Shown in pieces: positions 24,200 through 33,169 of a stretch of DNA of 64,000 bases. Each line of letters opens with the position of its first letter. The stretch's first letter is position 1. The position numbers and the translations under genes are program-made. The notes under the pieces are model-generated. The model saw only the letters and a list, made by a program, of their open reading frames with translations. It ran no database searches and was not told where the DNA came from. Source of the stretch: Alphaproteobacteria bacterium LSUCC0684 (GTDB taxonomy: Bacteria > Pseudomonadota > Alphaproteobacteria > Puniceispirillales > UBA1172); contig CP166130.1 of assembly GCA_041228335.1 (NCBI GenBank), positions 768,638 through 832,637 on the forward strand. Reading direction: 5' to 3'.

Positions 24200-25750
24200 C
24201 TAGCGTTTTCTATACGCTCCTTGCGCCACTCGGTCGATGACCATGGCGCAGAAAAGGATCGCAAGCCCGCCGAGCAACCCTTGCCCCTTGGCGGCGTATT
24301 GCAATGCTTCAAGGATCAGTGCACCCAGGCCTTCCGCTCCGATCAGCGAGGCAATCACCACCATGGAAAGGCTCATCAGGATCGTCTGGTTGATTCCGGT
24401 CATGATCGATGGCATGGCCAGCGGCAATTCCACGTTCCAGAGCAGTTGACGGCGTGAACAGCCAAACGCCAGCGCTGCTTCCTTGGTGGTTTCAGGCACG
24501 CCGCGCATACCGAGCGCGGTCAGGCGGATCACCGGCGGCATGGCAAAGATCAACGTTGCCAGAACCCCCGGAGGCTTGCCGGTGCCGAAGAAGGCGATGA
24601 TCGGGATGAGATAGACAAAAGCCGGCATGGTCTGCATGAAATCCAGCACGGGTTCAGCTGTTCTGTAGGCGCGCTGGCTTTTGCCAAACCAGATCCCAAG
24701 CGGGATGCCGAAGAGGATGCACAGAAACGCCCCCGTGCCGATCAGCGCAACGGTGATCATGGAAATTTCCCACAATCCCATGAAGGCGAGATAGGCAAGC
24801 GCTGCGGCGGTGAAAATAGCAACCCTTACCCCGGCAAGACGGAAAGCGGCCACCACGATCACGACCATCACCACCGGCCAGGGGGTGCCGATGAGAAGGA
24901 TTTCAATACTGTCAAGAACCGTCCGGATCATATGGGTTATGCCATCAAAGACACCGCCAAATCGATCGGCAAGCCAGTCAAACCCGTCATCGCCATAGGC
25001 CGAAAGAATGGTGAAATATTCCTTGCCGATAGGGAATTCGGTCATGGGCAGGTTATCCCCCAGCACGCCGCCGGTGAAACCCGACAAGGCTTCATCGGTC
25101 TTCACCACCGTGAAACGGATCAGCGTCAGCGGCAGGATACAGATGACAAGCACTATTCCCCAGATGGCTCCCTTGATGCTTGTGCCAGCCTGGATTCTGG
25201 GGTTGGAGCGCCATTTGAGATACTGCCGCTCATAGGCATGATTGGCGTAGAAACCTTCAAGAAGCTTGACCGCCAAAAGCAAGAGGAGGCCGGTGACAAG
25301 CACCGTCGTGGCCTGAGATGCCGCTTCCTGGGCCTCCAGCAAGGCGGTTTCGGCCGCTTTTTTGAGGTTATTGGCAATCTTGAGTTTGCTTTCCGCGCCC
25401 GCGGCATCGCCCGCGGCCAGCAATTCGGCTGCCTGCGATTCACGTTTCGCAATATTCGTGGCCAGTCTTTCGTAGCGCTCAAGTTTGTCGCCGCCAAGTT
25501 CCCCCCATAATCCGCGCCCTACCTGCACGAGTGCAAACATTTCCAGCACGAGAAAGATCCAGAAAAATCCCCAGATACCGCGCATCGCTCCCCATAACGG
25601 GCCAAAGAGCGCGGCCATGCTGTTCCAGGTGAAAACAAATCCTTCCGCTTCCTGAATGCGGGTAAACTCGCGGGCGTAGAAATCGGTCTGGCTTACGGCA
25701 AATGTGTCAATCGAAGCTGAGAGATTCTGCTTGTCCACGGGTTCGGTCAT
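24200..25750 (-). CDS. proW: Glycine betaine/proline-type ABC permease (ProW-like) with N-terminal DUF2628-like extension
   Basis: 516 residues, well over the 280-350 of ordinary ProW. The C-terminal 200 residues are the standard permease domain, with the EAA loop ALAFGCSRRQLLWNVELPLA. Residues about 45-80 hold a first membrane hairpin (LFGPLWGAMRGIWGFFWIFL), 88-148 a charged, alanine-rich helix likely to be a coiled coil, 149-165 another membrane helix, and 166-180 GFYANHAYERQYLKW, which resembles the end of DUF2628-type domains. It overlaps proV by 4 bases (ATGA). It imports betaine or a related quaternary amine with ProV and ProX. Confidence 0.9.
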   Translation of the reverse strand: MTEPVDKQNLSASIDTFAVSQTDFYAREFTRIQEAEGFVFTWNSMAALFGPLWGAMRGIWGFFWIFLVLEMFALVQVGRGLWGELGGDKLERYERLATNIAKRESQAAELLAAGDAAGAESKLKIANNLKKAAETALLEAQEAASQATTVLVTGLLLLLAVKLLEGFYANHAYERQYLKWRSNPRIQAGTSIKGAIWGIVLVICILPLTLIRFTVVKTDEALSGFTGGVLGDNLPMTEFPIGKEYFTILSAYGDDGFDWLADRFGGVFDGITHMIRTVLDSIEILLIGTPWPVVMVVIVVAAFRLAGVRVAIFTAAALAYLAFMGLWEISMITVALIGTGAFLCILFGIPLGIWFGKSQRAYRTAEPVLDFMQTMPAFVYLIPIIAFFGTGKPPGVLATLIFAMPPVIRLTALGMRGVPETTKEAALAFGCSRRQLLWNVELPLAMPSIMTGINQTILMSLSMVVIASLIGAEGLGALILEALQYAAKGQGLLGGLAILFCAMVIDRVAQGAYRKR

Positions 25751-26808
25751 GCTTTGCCTCCCTGAATTCCCTTGAGCAGGGTTGTCTTGTCGACCACGCC
25801 GATATCTTTTCCTTTATCATCCTGAATGACGATGGGATGCGTGGTGGTGGCCGAAATATCAATCAACTCATCCAGGCTGGCCGAATGGCTTGCTCTGGGT
25901 GCTGCATCCAGTTTCTGGCCCCGCGGGGGCTTGAATTCAGCAAGCGGCACCATGATCGAATGGGCGAAAACAAGTTTCAGTTTGGAAATGCCTTCGACAA
26001 AATCACGCACGTAATCATCGGCAGGTTGGGTCACGATTTCCTCAGGTGTGCCGATCTGCACAATCCGGCCGTCCTTCATGATGGCGATGCGGTCCCCGAT
26101 GCGAATGGCTTCATCGAGATCATGGGTGATAAAAACCGTGGTCTTGTGGAGTTTCTGCGACAGTTCCATGAACTGGTCCTGCAACTGACGCCGGATCAGC
26201 GGGTCAAGGGCGGAAAAAGGCTCATCCATCAGGAGAACATCCGGGTCTGATGCCAGCGCCCGTGCGAGGCCGACACGCTGCTGCATGCCGCCTGAAAGCT
26301 CGCTCGGAAAGCGGTCTTCATACCCTTCGAGATTTACCATTGCAAGACAGCGCTGGGAGACGTCCCACCTTTTGGCTTTCGACTCACCCCTGATCTGAAG
26401 CGGGAAGGCGACATTGTCCCGGACCGTGCGATGGGGGAGCAGGGCCATATGCTGAAAAACCATGCCGATTTCCCGTGCCCGCATGGCCCGAAGGTCCGCA
26501 TCATTGAGCGCCAGCATATCCCGGCCAAGCACATGGATGCGGCCAGCGGTTGGTTCGATCAGCCGGTTAAGATGCCGGACCATCGTCGATTTGCCGGAGC
26601 CGGAAAGCCCCATGACGCAGAAGACTTCGCCTTTCCTGACGGAAAAGGAGCAGTCCGCAATGCCGACCACACAGCCGAATTCAGCCAGCACGTCATTTTT
26701 GGAAAGATTGCGTTCCTTGATCGCGGCCATCGCTTCATCGGCATTATGGCCAAAAATCTTCCATACGTTTTCAAGAACGATCATATCGTTGTGGGTTGCT
26801 GGCTGCAT
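25747..26808 (-). CDS. proV: Glycine betaine/proline-type ABC ATPase (ProV-like)
   Basis: 353 residues: Walker A GLSGSGKST, signature LSGGMQQR and Walker B LLMDEPFSALDP. After the nucleotide-binding domain, residues about 280-350 form a CBS-like regulatory tail (HPIVIQDDKGKDIGVVDKTT), known in this family to sense ionic strength or c-di-AMP. GGGGGGAA precedes ATG 26808. The protein would power ProW; the 4-base overlap with proW argues for coupled translation. Confidence 0.92.
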   Translation of the reverse strand: MQPATHNDMIVLENVWKIFGHNADEAMAAIKERNLSKNDVLAEFGCVVGIADCSFSVRKGEVFCVMGLSGSGKSTMVRHLNRLIEPTAGRIHVLGRDMLALNDADLRAMRAREIGMVFQHMALLPHRTVRDNVAFPLQIRGESKAKRWDVSQRCLAMVNLEGYEDRFPSELSGGMQQRVGLARALASDPDVLLMDEPFSALDPLIRRQLQDQFMELSQKLHKTTVFITHDLDEAIRIGDRIAIMKDGRIVQIGTPEEIVTQPADDYVRDFVEGISKLKLVFAHSIMVPLAEFKPPRGQKLDAAPRASHSASLDELIDISATTTHPIVIQDDKGKDIGVVDKTTLLKGIQGGKA

Positions 26809-26892
26809 ATCATTATTCCCCCCGGGCTTGACTATAGCGTCGTTCCCTCAAAGGACAATCGCCGCGGATTTTGATGCGTCTTGTATCTGATA

Positions 26893-26925
26893 GAATGGCA
26901 GCGCCATGAAGGAACGCTGCCATTC
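26893..26925 (-). terminator. Intercistronic hairpin between proX and proV
   Basis: Perfect 11-bp stem GAATGGCAGCG / CGCTGCCATTC with an 11-base loop, 19 bases beyond the proX stop and 85 before proV. No U-run follows, so partial attenuation or 3'-end protection of proX mRNA is more likely than full termination. Confidence 0.6.
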
Positions 26926-26943
26926 ATCCTCAAATCAGAGGGA

Positions 26944-27903
26944 TTATTTCAGCCAGCTGTCCACGGCATCGCCGTTCTTGCTGACCCAGTCCTTGGCAAA
27001 GGCTGCCGGATCCTGTTTTTCCACAACAACCGCATAGGTCATCTGGGAAATCGTATCCGTGTCAAACTTTGCATTACCCAGCAGTTTGGCTGCTTCCGGG
27101 TGGCTGGATTCCAGGTTTGCCGCGTAATGGATATGCAGATACGCCGTATCCCATGCAACGCCTGCCTCGGAGACTTCAAGCCAGTCTGCGCCATCGGTAG
27201 GCTGCTTGACATTCCACTTGGCGGGATCATGTTTCGGCTCTTTCAGGATGACCAGCTCATGCAGGGCAAACATGTGGTGCGGCGTGTAGCAGAAGAAAAC
27301 AATGTTCTTGTTGCCGGCAACAGCGGCATCGACTTCTGCAAGTGCCAGGGACTCATCCATTTCCTTGAGCTGCATGGTTTCATTATAGCCATAGGACTTG
27401 GCACGGATTTTCTCAACATTGGTTGAAGCCCAGCCGGCTGCGCCGATCCAGATCTCGCCCTTGCCGTCGCCATCGGTGTCAAAATTCTTGGCCATGTCAG
27501 GGTTGGAAAGCTGGGACAGATCGGTAATGCCGATGCGATCTGCGGTTCCCTTGGTCACGCACATCGCCTGGTCACCAGCAACGCCATTGGGGTTAATCCG
27601 GACGGTCTTGTTTTCCTTCACGTATTTGTTATGCAGGTTGGTCTGGTTCGGCAGCCACACTTCGGGATGCACGTGCATGGAGCCGGCATCCATGGCTTCG
27701 AAAACCACGGGGTTGGTGCCGTTCTGCAGTTCGACTTCAAGGCCAAGGTTGTCTTCAAGCGCAACCTTCAGCACATGCGCGGTCACTCGAACCGAGGGCC
27801 AGTTCGGCACACCGATCACGACATCCGCAGCAAAAGCCGCAGGAGCAAGCAGCGCAGAGCATACCGCCCCGGCCAGAATATTTTTGGTAATGGTTTTAAT
27901 CAT
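26944..27903 (-). CDS. proX: Glycine betaine/proline-type periplasmic binding protein (ProX-like)
   Basis: 319 residues with signal peptide MIKTITKNILAGAVCSALLA and cleavage expected after AFA, mature start ADVVIGVPNWPSV. MHVHPEVWLPNQ and later tryptophans are typical of OpuAC-type binding proteins, whose aromatic box holds the quaternary ammonium. First gene of the proXVW cassette; the 177-base spacer upstream carries its promoter and the terminator of the mttB-like gene. Confidence 0.9.
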   Translation of the reverse strand: MIKTITKNILAGAVCSALLAPAAFAADVVIGVPNWPSVRVTAHVLKVALEDNLGLEVELQNGTNPVVFEAMDAGSMHVHPEVWLPNQTNLHNKYVKENKTVRINPNGVAGDQAMCVTKGTADRIGITDLSQLSNPDMAKNFDTDGDGKGEIWIGAAGWASTNVEKIRAKSYGYNETMQLKEMDESLALAEVDAAVAGNKNIVFFCYTPHHMFALHELVILKEPKHDPAKWNVKQPTDGADWLEVSEAGVAWDTAYLHIHYAANLESSHPEAAKLLGNAKFDTDTISQMTYAVVVEKQDPAAFAKDWVSKNGDAVDSWLK

Positions 27904-28051
27904 GGAGTTCCTCCCAGTTTTGATGAAAAAAGATTAGCCCTTTTTTCGATGAACCTTCAAGCCATTAATTTATATATCGATTTCCTCAATAACTTAGTTT
28001 GATTTTTGTGTTGGGTGCCGTTGAATTGGCGTTCTTAAATTTAAAAAACTG

Positions 28052-28079
28052 ATAAAATAATCCCTCCCTCGGCAGGGAT
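28052..28079 (-). terminator. Rho-independent terminator of the mttB-like gene
   Basis: On the minus strand ATCCCT-N8-AGGGAT is followed by TTATTTTATC. It begins one or two bases after the mttB stop codon and separates that gene from proX. Confidence 0.6.
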
Positions 28080-28080
28080 C

Positions 28081-29604
28081 TTACAAATAAATTTTGAATT
28101 TTTCCTTAATTTTAGTGGCGCATTTCGTGTCCAGATATTCCGGGTGATACTGTGCCAGAATTTCCCGGGCCCGCTGGTTGGCGTTCTGCCAGATCGTCAT
28201 CCGGCCGGTTTCATCCCAGGTGACAGGGGGGTCGCGATTCGCAAGCACGGGATAGACATAATCTCGTTCCATTGCGGCAATTGTCTGGTCCTGGCCGAGG
28301 AAATGGCCATCGCCGAGAATGGCATGTTCAATATGTTCAAGCGCAATGGTGTCGTCGTTGACTTCAATGCCGCGAAGGGTTCGATAGATGGCGCTGTGCA
28401 TGTCGTTATCCAGCAGAAATGCTTCAAAAGAGGCGCCTAGAAGGGCCGCGGTCATCCCGGAGCTTTCATAGATGAGATTTCCTCCCGCCAGCCCGGCGGC
28501 AAGCGCGGTTATTCCCTTTTCTGCTCCATATTGCGCATCGATGGCCTTGGCGTCGGTCATTGATGACGCCACGCCCGAGGGAAGCCCCAAAGCATTGCTG
28601 AGCTGGGCCGAGGCGGCATTGAGCAAAGCCGTTTCACCGCCGCCGCCAGAAAAGGCACCGGTGCGCAGGTCAATCACCAGAGGCCAGTTTGAAAAAACCA
28701 TCGGATAGCCCGGGCGTATGAGATTGACCATCAGAAGGCTTGCAAGCGTTTCGGCAAGTGACTGAACCAGAAAACCGGCAAGCGTAGCAGGTGCCGTGGC
28801 GCCAGCCTGGGCGGCGGTGATGCAGGATAAAGGGATATTATGTTCAATACAGGCATAGGTGACGTCCACCGCATCCTCGCCGAAACGCATCGGCGAGATG
28901 ACCGGGCTGATATGTGCCTTGACGAAGGGACGCGCGGAAAACCTGCCGTCGCCGCCTTCGGCGATATCAAGCATCGCCACGATCGGCGCGACATGTTCGG
29001 CAAGGGTGAAGGAAGTGGCAACGGGCTTTGTTGTTCCGCAAAGAAGAGCATAGACGGTATTCACATCAAGATCGAAATTATCCGGAATATCCGTGGCAAC
29101 GCAGCAACGCGTAAACCAACTCACGTTTTGGAGTTGATCCTGCAGCCGGGTGAAATCGTAAAGATCCTGCAAGGTGGAAGGGCGATAGGTGCCGGTTTCA
29201 AGATCAAGCGTCTGCACCGCGGCGCCACCGGTGCCGAAATGCACGCTATCCCCGCCCACTTCAATCGATCGGTCCGGATCTCGGCCATGCAGAACAAACT
29301 TTCTGGCCGCAAGCGCTATCGTATCTTCGGTCAGGGAGAGGGGAAAGGTGATGCGCCCATCGTCCCGTCTTTCCGCGCCTTTACTGAGGAAGAGTTCAGC
29401 CAGCCTAGGCGGCACCTCTCCCATACCGAGAGTATCAAGGAGATTGAGCGCGGCGGTGATGATCTGGTCAATATCCGCATCACTGAGCGGCCTGTACTGC
29501 CCGCCCTTCTGCCCAGGCGGTGCCGGGTTGGGAGTCTTGCCTTTGCTGGCGCGCAGCTTTTGTCTTGAGCTTCGCCCGCCGCTTCGTTGTGGTCTTTTCT
29601 CCAT
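28081..29604 (-). CDS. MttB/MtgB-superfamily methyltransferase (non-pyrrolysine)
   Basis: 507 residues of the trimethylamine methyltransferase superfamily (COG5598): basic N-terminus, then a TIM-barrel with FGTGGAAVQTLDLETGTYRP, DLYDFTRLQDQLQNVSWFT and a C-terminal segment ending in repeated basic residues. The frame has no internal amber codon, so it is the non-pyrrolysine branch, which includes the glycine betaine:corrinoid methyltransferase MtgB. It sits upstream of proXVW and divergent from a dimethylglycine-dehydrogenase-like gene, pointing to betaine demethylation. No corrinoid protein or reactivase is nearby. Confidence 0.88.
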   Translation of the reverse strand: MEKRPQRSGGRSSRQKLRASKGKTPNPAPPGQKGGQYRPLSDADIDQIITAALNLLDTLGMGEVPPRLAELFLSKGAERRDDGRITFPLSLTEDTIALAARKFVLHGRDPDRSIEVGGDSVHFGTGGAAVQTLDLETGTYRPSTLQDLYDFTRLQDQLQNVSWFTRCCVATDIPDNFDLDVNTVYALLCGTTKPVATSFTLAEHVAPIVAMLDIAEGGDGRFSARPFVKAHISPVISPMRFGEDAVDVTYACIEHNIPLSCITAAQAGATAPATLAGFLVQSLAETLASLLMVNLIRPGYPMVFSNWPLVIDLRTGAFSGGGGETALLNAASAQLSNALGLPSGVASSMTDAKAIDAQYGAEKGITALAAGLAGGNLIYESSGMTAALLGASFEAFLLDNDMHSAIYRTLRGIEVNDDTIALEHIEHAILGDGHFLGQDQTIAAMERDYVYPVLANRDPPVTWDETGRMTIWQNANQRAREILAQYHPEYLDTKCATKIKEKFKIYL

Positions 29605-29725
29605 GCCTTTATCCCGGCAAGATTAATCAGGAAGTTTAATTCAATATCGTCAACCTGCATCAATTTCATTGTAACTTTGGTTTCAGACCGTGCAAGATAG
29701 CAAGGTGGAAAAGGGGGCCGGGCAA

Positions 29726-32146
29726 ATGAAATCCTCAGCACGCGTGGTTGTTATCGGCGGTGGTATTGCGGGGTGTTCAACCTTGTATCACCTGACCCGG
29801 GAAGGCTGGACAGATGTGGTGCTGGTTGAGCGCGATGAACTGACCTCCGGAACCACCTGGCATTCGGCCGCGCAGGTCACCAATTTCGGCATGAATCAGA
29901 CGATGGTCGGGCTGAAAAGCCATTCCATCGCGCTTTACAAGGAACTGGCCGCGGATCCCGATTATCCGATCAACTATCATCACGCCGATGGCGGGATCAG
30001 GCTTGCCAATACCGAAAGCCAGATGGAAGGGTATCGTCACTTTGCTTCCATGGCGCGGGGGATGGGGGTGAATTTCGAGGTAATCGACGCGGCCGAATGC
30101 GCGCGCCGCCATCCACTCATTTCCACCGATAATCTGCTTGGCGGGCTGTGGGATCCGCTCGATGGAGATATAGACCCAGCCCAGCTTTGCCAGGCGCTGG
30201 CCCGCCGCGCCCGCAACGCCGGAGCCGAAATCTACCGTCATACCCCGGTCACTGCCCTGACGCAGTTGAAGGACGATACATGGGTGGTTCACACCACCAA
30301 AGGTGATATCGATTGCGAAATCGTCGTCAATGCCTGCGGCTATCGGGTAAATGAGGTCGGTGCCATGATGGGGGTGCACCATCCGGTCATGTCCATGGAG
30401 CATCAGTATTTTGTCACCGAACCCATCCAGGGGATCATTGATGCCGGCCACCGGATGCCACTCCTGCGCTGCCCGATCTCGGATTATTACTGCCGACAGG
30501 AAAAACAGGGTCTTCTGCTCGGGTTTTATGAGCAGAACTGCAAGACATGGGGGATGGACGGCATTGATCCCAATTTTGTCAACGCCCTCTGCCCCGATGA
30601 TCTTGACCGGGTGACCGATGTGCTGGAAGGGGCGTTTGCACGCATGCCTGCACTGATGGATGCCGGTATTCATACCGTGGTGAACGGCCCTATCACCTAT
30701 ACGATCGATGGAACGCCTCTTGTCGGTCCTGTGCCGGGCCGGCGTAACGCCTTCTGCATCATTGGTCTGCGTGCCGGTGTCGGGGAAGGCGGCGGCCATG
30801 GCTGGCTGCTGGCCCAGATGATTGCCCATGGCGAGGCCTGCTACGATACCTGGTGTCTTGATCCTAGAAGGTTTACTGGTCACGGCAATGTCGAGTTGAC
30901 CGCGCTCAAGGCTGTTGAGGATTATCAGAATGAATTCCGGTTTCATTTCCCCCATGAGCACCGGCCAGCGGGACGACCGATAAAGACCACGCCGCTGACA
31001 CCTGTCCTGGCGTCGGAAGGGGCGGAGTTTGGCGTCGTCAATGGCTGGGAGCGGATAGCCTATATAAAACCATCGGATGATTTCAGCGAAACCCACAGTT
31101 TCCGTTTTAATGAGACCTTTGATGTGGTGGCCGAGGAGGTCAACGCTGTCCATACAACTGTTGGCCTGACCGAAGTCAGCGGTTTCAACCGTATCGAAAT
31201 CACCGGCGCCGGGATTCATGACTGGCTTGATGGTCTTTTCTGCGGCCGCGTCAGACGTGATATCGGCCGGGTCGGTCTTGGCTATATGCTCAATCATCAC
31301 GGCAACGTCAAGGCTGAGGCTACGATTGCCAATATCAGCGAAGGACGCCTTTGGTACGGGTCCGCGGCGGCGGCGGAATATCATGACATGGAATGGCTCA
31401 AGGCGCATCTGCCGGCCGATGGTTCGATCCGTCTCAAGGGGTTGACAAACGATATGACCACGCTTGTGCTGGCGGGCCCGAAAGCCCGGGCGGTGCTTGA
31501 TGATGTCACCCGGATGGACTGTTCGGCCAAAGCATTTGGCTGGCTTCAGGTGAGAGAAGGCTTTGTCGGTATCGCCCCTGCGGTGATCATGTCGGTGAGT
31601 TTTTCCGGCGAAGAGGCGTTTGAAATCCATCTGCCAAATAACCAGCTTTATGCCGGTTACCTCGCGCTCAGAAAAGCGGGCGAGGCCCATGGCTTGCGTC
31701 TCTTCGGCTCAATGGCGATTGAATCGATGCGGCTGGAAAAGGGATACCTGCACTGGAAAGCGGATCTGATCACCGAGTTTAATCCTTTTGAGACAGGCCT
31801 CGGCCGTTTTGTGGATATGGGCAAGGACTTTATCGGCAAGGCAGCGCTCGAGAAGATGATGGATCAAGGTCCGCGCCGAAATCTCGTCACCCTTGCGTTT
31901 GATTGCACCCATGCGCCGAGCCATGGCGGCGCGTCGGTCAGCAAGGATGGGCAGGTGATCGGAACCGTCACCTCGGCGGCCTGGGGATATCGGGTTGGGA
32001 TGAACCTTGCCCTTGCCTTTGTTGATCCCGATCAGGCGGAGACTGGCACCCGGCTGGAAGTTGATGTGCTCGGGATACCAGAGGCGGCAACCGTGATTGC
32101 CCCGAGCCCTTATGATCCTGAAAACAGGCAGCTCAAGCATACATAA
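29726..32146 (+). CDS. Dimethylglycine/sarcosine dehydrogenase-type flavoprotein with aminomethyltransferase domain
   Basis: 806 residues. The N-terminal FAD domain (VVVIGGGIAGCSTLYHLTRE) contains SGTTWHSAAQV, whose His is the covalent FAD site in dimethylglycine and sarcosine dehydrogenases. From about residue 430 the protein is GcvT-like (folate-binding barrel, EAFEIHLPNNQLY, GLGRFVDMGKDFIGKAAL). The enzyme would remove N-methyl groups and pass the one-carbon unit to tetrahydrofolate. ATG 29726 with GGGGG upstream is preferred over a start 12 codons earlier. Divergent from the mttB-like gene by 121 bases, it completes betaine to dimethylglycine to sarcosine on paper. Confidence 0.9.
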   Translation: MKSSARVVVIGGGIAGCSTLYHLTREGWTDVVLVERDELTSGTTWHSAAQVTNFGMNQTMVGLKSHSIALYKELAADPDYPINYHHADGGIRLANTESQMEGYRHFASMARGMGVNFEVIDAAECARRHPLISTDNLLGGLWDPLDGDIDPAQLCQALARRARNAGAEIYRHTPVTALTQLKDDTWVVHTTKGDIDCEIVVNACGYRVNEVGAMMGVHHPVMSMEHQYFVTEPIQGIIDAGHRMPLLRCPISDYYCRQEKQGLLLGFYEQNCKTWGMDGIDPNFVNALCPDDLDRVTDVLEGAFARMPALMDAGIHTVVNGPITYTIDGTPLVGPVPGRRNAFCIIGLRAGVGEGGGHGWLLAQMIAHGEACYDTWCLDPRRFTGHGNVELTALKAVEDYQNEFRFHFPHEHRPAGRPIKTTPLTPVLASEGAEFGVVNGWERIAYIKPSDDFSETHSFRFNETFDVVAEEVNAVHTTVGLTEVSGFNRIEITGAGIHDWLDGLFCGRVRRDIGRVGLGYMLNHHGNVKAEATIANISEGRLWYGSAAAAEYHDMEWLKAHLPADGSIRLKGLTNDMTTLVLAGPKARAVLDDVTRMDCSAKAFGWLQVREGFVGIAPAVIMSVSFSGEEAFEIHLPNNQLYAGYLALRKAGEAHGLRLFGSMAIESMRLEKGYLHWKADLITEFNPFETGLGRFVDMGKDFIGKAALEKMMDQGPRRNLVTLAFDCTHAPSHGGASVSKDGQVIGTVTSAAWGYRVGMNLALAFVDPDQAETGTRLEVDVLGIPEAATVIAPSPYDPENRQLKHT

Positions 32147-32157
32147 TGCCCGCAGAT

Positions 32158-32172
32158 TTCCCCTCAGGGGAA
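32158..32172. terminator. Short hairpin between convergent genes
   Basis: TTCCCC-TCA-GGGGAA in the 63-base gap between the dehydrogenase and the allantoinase gene; short stem, no U-run. Confidence 0.3.
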
Positions 32173-32209
32173 TTCGATGACCTGAAAAACCATTGCCTAT
32201 CCGGACAGG

Positions 32210-33145
32210 TTATGCCGCAGGTCCCGGATAAGGATGGGTCTTGATCCAATGATTTGCGATATCGATGCGCCGGGCGATCCAGGCCTTGTCATGGGACATG
32301 ACGTGATCAAGAAACTTGACAAGCCCCCGGAAACGCCCCGGCCGGCCGATCAGCCGGCAATGAAGACCGATCGACATCATCTTCGGCGTTATTGCCCCTT
32401 CTTCATAGAGCACATCAAAAGCATCGATCAGATAGCGGGCAAACTGCTCGCCTGTATGAAATCCTTGCGCGGTGGCAAAGCGCATGTCGTTTGTATCCAG
32501 CGTGTAGGGAACGACCAGATGCGGGCGATCCAACATCCGGGACCAGAAAGGCAGATCATCCGAATAGTCATCGGCATCGTAGACAAAGCCACCTTCCTCG
32601 GCCACGAGAGCGCGGGTATTTTCGCTGGTCCTTCCGGTATACCAGCCAAGAGGACGCTCCCCGCAAATTGCCGAGTGAATGGCGATGGCTTCCTGCATAT
32701 GGGCGCGTTCGGTGGCCATATCCATGCCGTGATAATTGATCCACCGCAATCCGTGGGAGGCAATCTCATGACCGTCTTTGAGGGCCTGTTCGATCACCGC
32801 CGGGTGGCGCTGCATTGCCATTGCCACCCCGAACACCGTGAGCGGCACACCACGCGAGCGGAACAGATCAAGGATACGCCAGACCCCGGCGCGTGAGCCA
32901 TATTCATAGATGGATTCCATGGACATGTGACGTGCGCCTTCAAAGGGCAATGCACCGATGATCTCGGAAAGAAAGGCTTCCGAGGCTGCATCGCCATGGA
33001 GGATTGCGTTCTCGCCACCTTCTTCGTAATTGAGCACAAACTGCACCGCGACCCGGGCCCCGCCAGGCCAGGTGGCCTGCGGCGGGTTCTGGCCGTATCC
33101 GACCATGTCCCGGGGGTAGTTGTCGTTCAGTTCAGTCTCATGCAT
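32210..33145 (-). CDS. PuuE-type allantoinase / polysaccharide-deacetylase-fold amidase
   Basis: 311 residues, close to the length of PuuE, the cofactor-independent allantoinase with a polysaccharide-deacetylase (NodB) barrel. YPRDMVGYGQNPPQATWPGG and FVLNYEEGGENAILHGD at the N-terminus and DGHEIASHGLRWINY (HGxR) are the family's marks. It would open a hydantoin-type ring (allantoin to allantoate). Last gene of the transporter-racemase-GntR operon, which supports a ureide or hydantoin substrate. Other cyclic amides are possible. Confidence 0.88.
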   Translation of the reverse strand: MHETELNDNYPRDMVGYGQNPPQATWPGGARVAVQFVLNYEEGGENAILHGDAASEAFLSEIIGALPFEGARHMSMESIYEYGSRAGVWRILDLFRSRGVPLTVFGVAMAMQRHPAVIEQALKDGHEIASHGLRWINYHGMDMATERAHMQEAIAIHSAICGERPLGWYTGRTSENTRALVAEEGGFVYDADDYSDDLPFWSRMLDRPHLVVPYTLDTNDMRFATAQGFHTGEQFARYLIDAFDVLYEEGAITPKMMSIGLHCRLIGRPGRFRGLVKFLDHVMSHDKAWIARRIDIANHWIKTHPYPGPAA

Positions 33146-33169
33146 GGCACAACTCCGGAGGAATGGATT

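Noticed and set aside
29777-31690. A 637-codon open frame on the minus strand, antisense to the dimethylglycine-dehydrogenase-like gene
   Set aside because: It lies wholly inside a well-supported gene with clear domain motifs, shows no family motif of its own, and is explained by the high GC and codon use of the sense strand.
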